From Exiguobacterium artemiae 255-15 (GTDB taxonomy: Bacteria > Bacillota > Bacilli > Exiguobacteriales > Exiguobacteriaceae), in the NCBI RefSeq assembly GCF_000019905.1, contig NC_010556.1, positions 1,390,001 to 1,454,000 of the forward strand: a stretch of 64,000 bases of DNA, written 5' to 3'. Below the pieces are notes generated by a model, which saw only the letters and a program-made list of their open reading frames with translations, did not search any database and was not told the DNA's origin. Each line of letters opens with the position of its first letter. Positions within the stretch are counted from its first letter, which is position 1. Made by a program: the position numbers and the translations under genes. Below are positions 56,442 to 64,000 of the stretch, one piece after another.

Positions 56442-57139
56442 GTTTGGAGACGGTTGGCAAACACCGCTTCATGGTTGGTATTAGCATCGCGACGGTTTGG
56501 GAATTCGAAGCGACGTTAGATTACTTTCACGTGAAAGAAACGGAACGGATGACGTATCCGTATGGAAAATATTTTTTCCGGGTAATCAACGGGACACTGG
56601 TCGTCTTTTACAGCACCAGTGTCCGCAAAGTAAACGGTGTCGGCGGGAATCAGTACATGCTGGCGCATTTTCCAATCACGAAAGTGCTCGTCGTCGGAAC
56701 GTGTGCCGGCATCGATAAACGGTTTGACGTACTCGACATCATTATTCCGGATCGTGCCGTTCAATATGACTGTACGGTCAAGGAAATTGAACCGTTGCTA
56801 AAACCGTCGTTTGTCGTGCCAATCGATGTCACGAAATACGGCATCGACGGGAACGCTACAATCGGGACAGCTGACCGCGCTGTCGTCATGTGGCGCGATT
56901 ATTTGGAACTGCAGGAAAACGGTATCACGGTCGCTGATACGGAAGCGGCGGCAATCGCTTACATCTGCCGGAAAAATGAGATCGAGTGCATCATCATCAA
57001 AGGCATCTCAGATTTTCCGACCGATGAGACGGGTCTTGATCCGCTTCAATCGAATCAGGAGCAGATCAACGTCTATATCGCAAATACACCAAAAGTCATG
57101 ACACGGATTTTTGACGATTATCTTCAGTTATTTATTTAA
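56432..57139 (+). CDS. Nucleoside phosphorylase / nucleosidase family protein
   Basis: 235 residues. PNP_UDP_1-fold features: glycine-rich strand KVLVVGTCAGIDKRFDVLDIIIPDRAVQYD, the ribose-binding VADTEAAAIAYIC (usual form D-M-E-G-A-A) and IIIKGISDFPTDE with the catalytic Asp. The DTEAAA variation and unusual N-terminus set it apart from standard MTA/SAH nucleosidase, so the base and sugar substrate are uncertain. Overlaps the unknown gene before it. Confidence 0.8.
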   Translation: MGLSLETVGKHRFMVGISIATVWEFEATLDYFHVKETERMTYPYGKYFFRVINGTLVVFYSTSVRKVNGVGGNQYMLAHFPITKVLVVGTCAGIDKRFDVLDIIIPDRAVQYDCTVKEIEPLLKPSFVVPIDVTKYGIDGNATIGTADRAVVMWRDYLELQENGITVADTEAAAIAYICRKNEIECIIIKGISDFPTDETGLDPLQSNQEQINVYIANTPKVMTRIFDDYLQLFI

Positions 57140-57142
57140 GAG

Positions 57143-57180
57143 GAAAATGCCATCCCGGAATAAAATCGGAATGGCGTTTT
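57143..57180. terminator. Bidirectional terminator
   Basis: Stem AAAATGCCATCCCG / CGGAATGGCGTTTT with one mismatch and one wobble between the nucleosidase and the convergent GNAT gene. Confidence 0.75.
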
Positions 57181-57649
57181 ACGTATGAGATTGCGTCATG
57201 ATGAGAAACGTGGCGTGCGTCGTCGAAAAAGTGGCTTGTCGTCGAAATCCAAGCTGTTCGTACAGATGAATCGCCCGTTCGTTAAACGAAGCGACCGTCA
57301 AACGGAGTGGTAACGACGATTTGGCATTGACGGTCTCGAGGACAAACGAACAAAACGCGAAGCCCGTTCCTTGCCCGGTCAGTTCAGGCTGGCGTCCGAG
57401 TCCGATATCCAAATAATCATCTGGGTACAGTCCGAGCGGACAACCGGGTGGTACTTGAGCGGATCGGCCGGTACAGAAGAAGCCGACCAGTTGTGCTTGA
57501 TCGATGACGGCCTGATAGGAAGCGTCCAGCAGTTCGGCATATGCTTCCTCCGACGTCTCCATATTGTAAAAATCGTAAGGGGAAGAATATATCCAATTTA
57601 AAATGGTGGTCGCATAGTCAAATGTCATCGGGACAGCTTGAAAAGGCAT
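57179..57649 (-). CDS. GNAT acetyltransferase
   Basis: 156 residues. GNAT core with DIGLGRQPELTGQGTGFAFCSFVLE (acetyl-CoA loop) and LRLTVASFNERAIHLYEQLGFRRQATF. The N-terminal part (FDYATTILNWIYSSPYDFYNM) is that of a common Bacillus GNAT subgroup. GGAGGT precedes the ATG. The substrate is unknown. Confidence 0.87.
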   Translation of the reverse strand: MPFQAVPMTFDYATTILNWIYSSPYDFYNMETSEEAYAELLDASYQAVIDQAQLVGFFCTGRSAQVPPGCPLGLYPDDYLDIGLGRQPELTGQGTGFAFCSFVLETVNAKSSLPLRLTVASFNERAIHLYEQLGFRRQATFSTTHATFLIMTQSHT

Positions 57650-57739
57650 TTTTTTACCTCCTTCAAAATTCTTTCTTTACTATATCGCATTCACGATATT
57701 TTTTCCGTATAATGGTAAAAAGGAACGGGGGCAACTGAT

Positions 57740-58345
57740 ATGACGACAACGGAATTTTACCAGCACTTACCGGTCCTTGAGACCAAACGATTGATCCTGC
57801 GGCCGCTTCAAGAAAGTGATCGTGATGACTTATTCGAATATACACAAGACGATGAAACCGCCCGTTATGTGACCTGGAATGCCAATCAGACGATCGAACA
57901 GGCGGAACAGTTTTTGAACTATGTCTTGTCGAACTACGCGCAAGGGAAAGAAGCACCTTGGGCCATCGAATGGAAAGAAACCGGCAAGATGATCGGGACA
58001 ATCGATTTCATTCATCTGTTGTTGGATGAGAATAAACAAGCAGAACTCGGTTATGCGTTATCGCGTCAGTTCTGGGGCAAAGGGATCGTCACGGAAGCGG
58101 TCGAATGCGTCATGACATTCGGTTTTGAAGAACTCAAGCTCGAGCGGATTCAGGCGCGGTGCATGGAAGGTAATATCGGTTCCGCCCGGGTGATGGAAAA
58201 AGTCGGCATGACGTACGAAGGAACGTTACGCCGGTTAATCTTTATTAAAGGAGCATTTCACGACGTCAAAATGTATTCGCTGTTACGTGATGAGTACGTT
58301 ACGATGCGTCAAGGTTCGGAGTACAATACGAAACAGCATCAATGA
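57740..58345 (+). CDS. GNAT acetyltransferase, RimJ/RimL type
   Basis: 201 residues. LETKRLILRPLQESDRDDLFEY start, AELGYALSRQFWGKGIVTEAVECVM and LERIQARCMEGNIGSARVMEKVGMTYEGTLRRL are the usual RimJ/RimL blocks. GGGGG precedes the ATG. Divergent from the GNAT gene at 57179, with 90 bases between. Confidence 0.88.
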   Translation: MTTTEFYQHLPVLETKRLILRPLQESDRDDLFEYTQDDETARYVTWNANQTIEQAEQFLNYVLSNYAQGKEAPWAIEWKETGKMIGTIDFIHLLLDENKQAELGYALSRQFWGKGIVTEAVECVMTFGFEELKLERIQARCMEGNIGSARVMEKVGMTYEGTLRRLIFIKGAFHDVKMYSLLRDEYVTMRQGSEYNTKQHQ

Positions 58346-58346
58346 G

Positions 58347-58388
58347 ACGAACCCCCCCCAAGCCGGTGAGCCGGATTGGGGGGGTTTT
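58347..58388. terminator. Bidirectional terminator with a C/G-only run
   Basis: Stem AACCCCCCCC-AAGCCGG / CCGG-TTGGGGGGGTT, 58350-58388; notable for the unbroken run of eight C and seven G. T run follows on the plus strand. Confidence 0.85.
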
Positions 58389-58392
58389 CTGA

Positions 58393-59055
58393 TTAAAGTG
58401 TCTGCTCGAAGGAAAAAACATCTATGATTTCAACCGTTTTCGTCACGGTATCGAGAATCCGTGTCTGCGGATCATCTTTTGAAAGGAAAATGGCTTCGCC
58501 GGTCGCATCAAACGCAAATGCCGTCGGAATCGAGAAACCGCAATTGCGGTAAGAGCCGTCGGCGTGACTCGTTCCGATGAACAGCGCTGACTGCTGGTGG
58601 CTGATTTTTTGAGATTCCCCCGACCAGTCCGTGTATTGTTCCTCACTGAACATCCCGACACCGATCGGATTAAAGATGATATCAATGTTGTCGTTCTTCA
58701 GACCATCGAGTCCGAGAAAGATTTCACGACAAAGTAAATACCCGGCTGATTGTCCGGCAACGATAGCCGTCGACGGTGTATAGAGTGGACCCGCTTCCGG
58801 TGTTTTCGCCCGGTCGAGCAGGATGTCGCCGGCTGTATTGATGATCAGTGCCCGGTCTAATCGATCTGCATCGCGGTAACCGGTCACGATGATTGTTGCA
58901 TACTGTTTTGCTAACTGACGCAACGTCGCGACATCCGTCTCGCGGCAATACCCTTCCGGATACAGCAGCAGATCTATTTCAGGATGAGCAGCAATCTCAC
59001 GTCGTAATTGTTCGAGTTGGGTTTCCTGTTTTGGTTGGCCGATCAGGATCTTCAT
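58393..59055 (-). CDS. Carbon-nitrogen hydrolase (nitrilase superfamily)
   Basis: 220 residues. The catalytic Glu-Lys-Cys triad is visible: Glu in LLLYPEGYC, Lys in LDRAKTPEAG and Cys in GYLLCREIFLG. At 220 residues it is shorter than most members (about 260-280). It should cleave an amide or similar C-N bond; no neighbour hints at the substrate. The gap 59056-59248 holds only a palindrome. Confidence 0.82.
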   Translation of the reverse strand: MKILIGQPKQETQLEQLRREIAAHPEIDLLLYPEGYCRETDVATLRQLAKQYATIIVTGYRDADRLDRALIINTAGDILLDRAKTPEAGPLYTPSTAIVAGQSAGYLLCREIFLGLDGLKNDNIDIIFNPIGVGMFSEEQYTDWSGESQKISHQQSALFIGTSHADGSYRNCGFSIPTAFAFDATGEAIFLSKDDPQTRILDTVTKTVEIIDVFSFEQTL

Positions 59056-59183
59056 TTAGTATTCACACCGTCCTTAAGTAAAATTAAGTTATATAGTTTA
59101 CATCCTATTTTAACATAAATTGTAAATTGATTCGCTCAGGATATTCATCTGTTTAGTTGAAAAGTAGTTTGACGAAATAAGAA

Positions 59184-59201
59184 CGGATTTTAAAATCCGT
59201 C
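59184..59201 (-). terminator. Palindrome ACGGATTTT/AAAATCCGT, possible weak terminator
   Basis: An 18-base palindrome without loop lies 48 bases beyond the stop of the membrane gene at 59249. It has no good T run, so termination is uncertain. Confidence 0.35.
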
Positions 59202-59248
59202 CTTTGTTCTAAATCCCTTGTTCTAAATCAGATATACTTTTTGTTCTG

Positions 59249-59728
59249 TTAAGGATTTGTAAGGTCAGTCCTCACGTAATTTCTGATGATTGATTGAAAA
59301 AGAGAACTGACTACGCTCAACGTAAAGGGAATCAAAATCAGTAAAAAGGCAAAAAGAATGAGACCGGGCGCATCATCACGGTCGGCGACAATAAACATAA
59401 CAGGGAACAAACAAATTGCGACGGCACTGATGATATAACCACAAATTGTGATGATTCCGAATGAAGAAGCAACTGCAGCAGCGGTTGCGTTCGATTTGAA
59501 GGAACGAAGAATTTTCAAGATATGGATTAAGGCAATCAGACATGGGATGAATGCCAATAGTCCCGCCATCAAAATAAAATAGCCCGGCTTATCGAGTAAA
59601 AAGGGGATCGAAAATCCTTTTTGTGACCCTTTGATGAGCACTGAAATAGCGACTCCTGCTAATCCGAACAAACTAATCAGTATTCCGGCGAAAACCAGTT
59701 GCAAATAAACTAAACGCCATTTTTTCAT
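59249..59728 (-). CDS. Four-helix membrane protein, unknown function
   Basis: 159 residues with four hydrophobic segments (about 7-30, 40-66, 82-112, 115-148) and almost no soluble part. ATG 59728 has AAAGGAGA upstream at a suitable distance; the longer frame to 59770 has none. No family recognised. Confidence 0.7.
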   Translation of the reverse strand: MKKWRLVYLQLVFAGILISLFGLAGVAISVLIKGSQKGFSIPFLLDKPGYFILMAGLLAFIPCLIALIHILKILRSFKSNATAAAVASSFGIITICGYIISAVAICLFPVMFIVADRDDAPGLILFAFLLILIPFTLSVVSSLFQSIIRNYVRTDLTNP

Positions 59729-59931
59729 GATCAATCTCTCCTTTCTTTCTGTCAGTATAGAACAACCCACATGAAAGATTGCCCGTCTGAAGACGGATTT
59801 AAGCGAGGAAATTGATTCTTTTTTATTAATTCAAAGCAAAGTACTCGGAATTAAACTGGAAGCATGTTATGCTAGGAATAAGAAAAGTAAGGAAGTAAGG
59901 AAAATCAGAAAAAGAAAGAAGGAAGTTCGGA

Positions 59932-60150
59932 ATGGAGCTATCCAAGTTGACGTCCAAAGGACAAATCACGATCCCGAAAAAAATCAGACAAGCGTTACAG
60001 GTGGAGGAAGGAGATCGCGTTGCATTCATCGAGGAAGACGGGTTTGTCATCATGGCGAAAGCGGATTTACAACAGCTGCATGACCTTCAAGATATATTGA
60101 GCGACGAAAAGTTCAAGTCGCTCATCCAAAAAGCACATCATCATCTGTGA
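59932..60150 (+). CDS. SpoVT/AbrB-family DNA-binding protein
   Basis: 72 residues. AbrB-type swapped-hairpin domain: SKLTSKGQITIPKKIRQALQVEEGDRVAFIEEDGFVIMAK. The C-terminal tail is helical and ends in His residues. AAGGAAG precedes the ATG within a long purine-only leader (about 59877-59935). It lies 39 bases before khtT, in the place taken by khtS in Bacillus, so it may control the antiporter genes; it could also be a lone antitoxin, but no toxin gene is beside it. Confidence 0.85.
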   Translation: MELSKLTSKGQITIPKKIRQALQVEEGDRVAFIEEDGFVIMAKADLQQLHDLQDILSDEKFKSLIQKAHHHL

Positions 60151-60189
60151 ACCAATCAGATTGACCAACTCAAAGGAGGAAATAGAAAA

Positions 60190-60690
60190 ATGGATATGCG
60201 CGAAGTAGATTTACCGGGAATCGGACGGAAGTTCGAAGGCATTACAACACGGGGAGATAAGGTGGTCGTGATCGTCCATGACGACGGACGCCGGGAAATG
60301 CACCATTACGATGATGACGATTTTGATGAGAGCATCTCGAGCGTGACGTTTAATGACGCCGAAGCCCGTCAGATGGCTGGTATTTTAGGTGGGCTGGCCT
60401 ATAAACCGAAAGACTTGGAAAAAATTGAACTGGCGTTTGACGATCTCGTCATCGAATGGTTCAAGATCGGGCAGGATTCAGCCGTCAATAACCGGACGAT
60501 CGGTGAGCTGGATGTTCGCAATCAATATGACATCTCGATCATCGCGGTTCTGAAACACGATAAATCAAAAACATTGAATCCGGGACCGGAAACACGTCTT
60601 GAAGCGGGTGATACCATCGTCTTGTCCGGAGAACGTCAAAACGTCCGCCACATCACGAAAGCTCTATTCTCAATTGAAGGAGGCGGATGA
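60190..60690 (+). CDS. khtT: KhtT-like regulator of the potassium/proton antiporter
   Basis: 166 residues. N-terminal KhtT domain (DLPGIGRKFEGITTRGDKVVVIVHDDGRREMHHYDDDD) and a C-terminal RCK_C/TrkA-C domain (IGELDVRNQYDISIIAVLKHD, then LEAGDTIVLSGERQNV). In Bacillus KhtT binds the KhtU antiporter and gates it by nucleotide and pH. AAAGGAGGAAAT precedes the ATG. It ends three bases before khtU. Confidence 0.93.
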   Translation: MDMREVDLPGIGRKFEGITTRGDKVVVIVHDDGRREMHHYDDDDFDESISSVTFNDAEARQMAGILGGLAYKPKDLEKIELAFDDLVIEWFKIGQDSAVNNRTIGELDVRNQYDISIIAVLKHDKSKTLNPGPETRLEAGDTIVLSGERQNVRHITKALFSIEGGG

Positions 60691-60693
60691 TAG

Positions 60694-61914
60694 ATGGATC
60701 ATTTAATATTTGAAGTCGGTACCGCGCTTATCTTAGTGGCGATCGCAGCATTGCTTGCGAATAAATTGAATTTTTCGATCATTCCGTTTTTAATCGTTTT
60801 AGGAATGATCGTTGGGCCGCACGCTCCGACAATCGGGATACTAGACTTCAAGTTCATTGAAAGTGCTGAGTTTATCAGCTTCCTCGGACGCATCGGTGTC
60901 CTGTTCCTCTTATTTTATCTAGGATTGGAGTTTTCGATCGGTAAATTGATCCGGTCGGGTAAATCAATCGTTACGAGTGGAACAATTTATTTATCGATTA
61001 ACTTTACCGGTGGTCTGCTGTATGGCTTCATCGCCGGCTTCCCATTATATGAAGTGTTGATCATCGCCGGAATCATCACGATCTCATCCAGTGCCATCGT
61101 GGCGAAAGTCCTGGTCGACCTGCGCCGGACCGGGAACACGGAAACGGAATTGATTCTCGGCATCATCATGTTCGAGGACATCTTCCTCGCCGTCTACCTG
61201 TCCGTCTTATCAGGACTCCTGCTTGGCGACGGGACGACGTTATTGTCATCTGTTACGTCAATTTTAATCGCCCTCGGTTACATGCTGCTGTTCTTCGTCA
61301 TTGCCCGAAAGGCGACACCACTCCTCAACCGGATGCTGAAGATTGCTTCGGACGAAGTGTTTATCATCGTCGTCTTCGCCGCCTTGTTCTTCGTCGCCGG
61401 TTTCTCGGAAACGATTCATGTCGCGGAAGCGATCGGTGCCTTACTGCTTGGACTCGTCTTTTCCGAGACGGATCAAGGGGAACGGATTGAACACCTCGTC
61501 GTTCCGTTCCGTGATTTCTTTGGAGCGATCTTCTTCTTCAGCTTCGGGCTCAGCATTGATCCGACAATGTTGCTCGATGCCGTTTGGCTTGCACTTGGTG
61601 CCGTCGTCATCACGATTGTCGGAAACTACGTCGCCGGGATGATTGCCGGACGCAGAGCCGGACTGTCGCACAAAGCATCCTCGAACATTGGACTGACAAT
61701 CGTCTCCCGCGGTGAATTTTCGATTATCGTCGCAAATCTCGGGATCGCCGGCGGACTGATGGATATCCTGTCACCGTTTTCCGCCTTGTACGTCTTGATT
61801 CTCGCAATTCTCGGACCACTGATGACGAAGGAATCAAAACGGATTTATAACTTCATGAACGGCATCTTTAAATGGACGGAACCGAAACCGAAAAAGACAA
61901 AACCGAAAGCATGA
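60694..61914 (+). CDS. khtU: KhtU-like potassium/proton antiporter (CPA2)
   Basis: 406 residues with about twelve membrane segments. CPA2 features: IPFLIVLGMIVGPHAP, RIGVLFLLFYLGLEFSIGKL, SSSAIVAKVLVDLRRTGNTE and FFFSFGLSIDP. It expels potassium in exchange for protons across the cell membrane, gated by KhtT, and protects against excess potassium, alkaline shock or methylglyoxal-type stress in relatives. GGAGGCGGATG precedes the ATG. Confidence 0.93.
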   Translation: MDHLIFEVGTALILVAIAALLANKLNFSIIPFLIVLGMIVGPHAPTIGILDFKFIESAEFISFLGRIGVLFLLFYLGLEFSIGKLIRSGKSIVTSGTIYLSINFTGGLLYGFIAGFPLYEVLIIAGIITISSSAIVAKVLVDLRRTGNTETELILGIIMFEDIFLAVYLSVLSGLLLGDGTTLLSSVTSILIALGYMLLFFVIARKATPLLNRMLKIASDEVFIIVVFAALFFVAGFSETIHVAEAIGALLLGLVFSETDQGERIEHLVVPFRDFFGAIFFFSFGLSIDPTMLLDAVWLALGAVVITIVGNYVAGMIAGRRAGLSHKASSNIGLTIVSRGEFSIIVANLGIAGGLMDILSPFSALYVLILAILGPLMTKESKRIYNFMNGIFKWTEPKPKKTKPKA

Positions 61915-62014
61915 TAATGTCGTGTCTCAGGTAAAACGAACAGGCATCAAGCAGGCTTTCAAGGCTCCGTTGTCGTATTCCTTTAAGTAACAAATCTGCT
62001 TGAGGAGGGATACG

Positions 62015-62947
62015 ATGAAAGCCGTCATTTGTACTGCCTATGGTCCACCGGATGTGTTGAAGTTGCAAGAGGTCGAAAAACCTGTCCCGAAAGCATTTGA
62101 TCTGCTGATTCAGGTATATGCATCCGCTGTTCACTCAGGAGACCGGCGGATGCGGGCACTCGATGTCCCGGCAGCAGGAAAGCTTCCGATGCGTCTCGTC
62201 GTCGGATGGAAAGCACCGAGACAGCCGATTTTAGGAGTTGTCTTAGCAGGCGAAGTCGTTGCGACGGGCAACCGAGTGAAGGACTTCAAAGTCGGCGATC
62301 GGGTCTACGCCCTGACCGGGATGCGCTTTGGCGGCTACGCCGAGTATGCCTGCATCAAGGAAAACAAATGTGTGGAGCAGATGCCGCGCAACGCGAATTT
62401 CGCAGAAGCAGCCGGTCTTCCGTTTGGCGGAACGACCGTCCTCCATTTTTTCCGGAAACTGAACCTCGAGCAGTCAAAGTCGATCTTGATTTACGGGGCG
62501 TCCGGAGCCGTCGGTTCAATTGCCGTCCAGATTTCGAAACAATATGGTCTTCATGTGACGGCCGTCTGCAGCGGACGGAATGCTGAACTGGTCACACGTC
62601 TTGGCGCAGATGTCGTCGTCGACTATACAAAACCGGGCTACGATGCTTCGTTAACGAGGAATGACGCCGTGTTTGATGCCTCCGGGAAAGTGGATAAACG
62701 GACAGCGCGTCAGCACGTCGAAGCGGACGGAGCGTTTCGTTCAGTCGCCGGACAAGGCGTCGCACGGGCGCTGAAGAAAGATTTGAGGCTGCTGAATGAG
62801 TGGTTTGAAGCAGGAGACCTGAAAGCGGTCATCGATACGGTGTATCCGCTTGAGGAGATTGTCGCCGCCCACCGGTACGTCGATGCCGGACGGAAGTTTG
62901 GTAATGTCATCGTGTCGGTGGTCGATGACTACGACAGAACGGACTAA
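62015..62947 (+). CDS. Zinc-independent MDR oxidoreductase (quinone-reductase-like)
   Basis: 310 residues. GroES-like N-terminal half (MKAVICTAYGPPDVLKLQEV, GVVLAGEVVATGNRVKDFKVGDRVYAL) and a Rossmann domain with ILIYGASGAVGSIAVQISKQYG for NADPH. No zinc-ligand Cys set is seen, so it fits the NADPH quinone-oxidoreductase branch. ATG 62015 has GAGGAGG upstream; the five extra codons before it have no site. The substrate is unknown. Confidence 0.88.
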   Translation: MKAVICTAYGPPDVLKLQEVEKPVPKAFDLLIQVYASAVHSGDRRMRALDVPAAGKLPMRLVVGWKAPRQPILGVVLAGEVVATGNRVKDFKVGDRVYALTGMRFGGYAEYACIKENKCVEQMPRNANFAEAAGLPFGGTTVLHFFRKLNLEQSKSILIYGASGAVGSIAVQISKQYGLHVTAVCSGRNAELVTRLGADVVVDYTKPGYDASLTRNDAVFDASGKVDKRTARQHVEADGAFRSVAGQGVARALKKDLRLLNEWFEAGDLKAVIDTVYPLEEIVAAHRYVDAGRKFGNVIVSVVDDYDRTD

Positions 62948-62968
62948 ATAATCGACCGTCATCATAAG

Positions 62969-63021
62969 AAAAACCTTTGAAACGATGCAGGGATTAAATG
63001 CATCGTTTCAAAGGTTTTTTG
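62969..63021. terminator. Bidirectional terminator
   Basis: Very long perfect stem of about 21 bp (core ACCTTTGAAACGATGCA / TGCATCGTTTCAAAGGT) with A and T runs at the two sides. Confidence 0.9.
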
Positions 63022-63034
63022 CTTGTGCTGTAGA

Positions 63035-63556
63035 TTACTTCAAGACATCATAGGTTGCCATGATGAACTGTCCGGACGGACGGCAACCGGTCAGGCGGAA
63101 GCGGGTTTCAAGCGTCCCTTCCGGAAACAGCGAGATCCCGCTGCCGAGGACGACCGGAGCGATCGCCAGTTCGAGCTGATCAATCAGTTGCAACCGTAAG
63201 GCTTCTTGAATCAATTCACCGCCGCCGATCAGCCAAATCTTACCGTCGATCGACGGACTGATCCGTTCGAGCAACACATCGAGCGGTTCATTCGTGAAGG
63301 TCGCATGTTCCGACTGTTTACCGTTCTGTCGGGTCAAGACGTAGTTGTCGATTGCGGGATAGGGGTACTCCTCGCTCAGCACCAAGACCTCGTCAAACGT
63401 CTTCCGACCCATGATGACGGCTCCGACGTCTTCCATGAACGCCGCGTAGCCATTGTCACCGTCTCCTTCGACGGCAAACAACCAATCGAGGGAATTGTCC
63501 AAACGCGCGATTTTTCCATCCAGACTGCAGGCAATATATAAAACGGTTTTGGTCAT
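63035..63556 (-). CDS. Dihydrofolate-reductase-fold protein (RibD C-terminal/YwjB-like)
   Basis: 173 residues. Conserved blocks: VLYIACSLDGKIARLDNSLDWL, GAVIMGRKTFDEVL, IWLIGGGELIQEALRLQLIDQLELAIAPVVLGSG and the ending strand. These NADPH-binding proteins are DHFR-like but their substrates are mostly unknown. GGAGGAGTTACG precedes the ATG. Divergent from a WYL-type regulator 84 bases away, which may control it. Confidence 0.88.
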   Translation of the reverse strand: MTKTVLYIACSLDGKIARLDNSLDWLFAVEGDGDNGYAAFMEDVGAVIMGRKTFDEVLVLSEEYPYPAIDNYVLTRQNGKQSEHATFTNEPLDVLLERISPSIDGKIWLIGGGELIQEALRLQLIDQLELAIAPVVLGSGISLFPEGTLETRFRLTGCRPSGQFIMATYDVLK

Positions 63557-63640
63557 CGTAACTCCTCCTTATGTTCAATCTATACTTAGTCTACGGTATA
63601 ATCATGACAAAAGATGTCGTAATTAGAGGAGGAATATTTT

Positions 63641-64000
63641 ATGAAAAGCCGACATTTAAAAGTGATGCGTCTGCTCAACCGGCAGCAGCTGTTGACGGCA
63701 CGGGAACTGGCGGAAGCATGTGGTGTTTCCTTGCGGACGATTCAACGTGATTTGCTCGAACTCGAAGCGAACGGCTACCCGATTTACAGTGAACGCGGAC
63801 CGGCCGGTGGATACCGGGTATTACCAAATCGTTTGTTGCCGCCGCTTGCCTTACGGGAACAGGAAGCCATCACGTTGTTTTTGATGATCGACTGGGTCGG
63901 TCAGATTCCCGATTTGCCGTTTGGGGCATTACGCGGCAATCTTGCCGAATGGTATCTGCATGAACTGCCGGGGGATCTCGAAGTCAAGCTCGATCGTCTC
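63641..64000 (+). CDS. YafY-type HTH/WYL transcriptional regulator, 5' part
   Basis: 120 residues before the window ends. N-terminal winged helix (RHLKVMRLLNRQQLLTARELAEACGVSLRTIQRDLLEL), the GGYRVLPNR linker and the start of the helical/WYL part (LREQEAITLFLMIDWV). AGAGGAGG lies before the ATG. It is divergent from the DHFR-fold gene. These regulators often sense DNA damage or small ligands through the WYL domain, which lies outside the window. Confidence 0.88.
   Translation, partial: MKSRHLKVMRLLNRQQLLTARELAEACGVSLRTIQRDLLELEANGYPIYSERGPAGGYRVLPNRLLPPLALREQEAITLFLMIDWVGQIPDLPFGALRGNLAEWYLHELPGDLEVKLDRL

Noticed and set aside
59932-60150. AbrB-type gene as the antitoxin of a toxin-antitoxin pair
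   Set aside because: No PemK, VapC or similar toxin gene lies on either side; the next gene is khtT.

Overview
The window reads as chromosome of a moderate-GC Bacillota, most likely Exiguobacterium (E. sibiricum / E. antarcticum group). The strongest evidence is a retinal proton pump at 28163-28921 with the residue pattern of Exiguobacterium rhodopsin: H57, D85, Lys in place of the usual carboxylate donor at 96, and retinal lysine K225. Strong AGGAGG-type ribosome sites, Bacillus-like families (KhtTU, YusW, BglP/BglA, FecCD permeases, NorA/Bmr-like MFS) and frequent rho-independent terminators agree. I see no tRNA, rRNA, CRISPR array or prophage.

Layout. 1-5.1 kb: 5' part of flavohemoglobin hmp, an SgrR-like regulator and an MFS exporter, with an IscB transposon (nuclease plus candidate omega RNA) in the divergent gap between regulator and exporter. 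5.1-13.8 kb: small membrane proteins, GntR/DMT exporter pair, DUF554 protein, Nudix/arylamine acetyltransferase operon, a Fur-controlled siderophore uptake operon without its own ATPase, and a GAF-GGDEF cyclase. 13.8-18.4 kb: VOC protein, ROK regulator/MFS operon, peptidase E, YdeI-like protein, broken Nudix gene. 18.4-25.7 kb: a Fic AMP-transferase preceded by a striking array of three large dyads at exactly 74-bp spacing, cardiolipin synthase, then a decayed block (DedA, AI-2E permease, TnpB remnant, VLRF1 remnant), two GNAT enzymes and a C45-type Ntn-hydrolase. 25.8-34.5 kb: chemoreceptor, rhodopsin with a duplicated ribosome-binding site, GNAT-VOC-membrane operon, and an arsenic operon (arsR-arsB-CoA disulfide reductase/rhodanese).

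34.5-48 kb: sulP-usp locus with both genes broken, YusW-like lipoprotein whose terminator is split by a complete IS3-family element, XRE/membrane-protein module with twin operators, an intact TnpB element, a broken amine oxidase, Nudix and HAD genes, TetR/MFS efflux operon, and a deletion junction joining two truncated genes (a coiled-coil membrane protein and a GH1 glucosidase). 48-64 kb: MHS-family transporter, two paralogous membrane proteins around a broken ynfA, beta-glucoside regulon (GntR/UTRA regulator, PTS EIIBCA, 6-phospho-beta-glucosidase) with an operator filling the promoter spacer, an unknown protein plus nucleosidase pair under two tandem dyads, GNATs, a nitrilase, AbrB-khtTU potassium/proton antiporter, an oxidoreductase, a DHFR-like protein and the start of a WYL regulator.

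Two themes stand out. First, there are three nuclease-bearing IS200/IS605-type elements (IscB intact, TnpB intact, TnpB remnant), none with a tnpA transposase nearby. Second, about ten genes are broken by single nonsense changes, one-base frameshifts or deletions, so either this lineage is losing genes or the sequence carries errors. The least explained features are the Fic-associated dyad array and the dyad-controlled nucleosidase pair.
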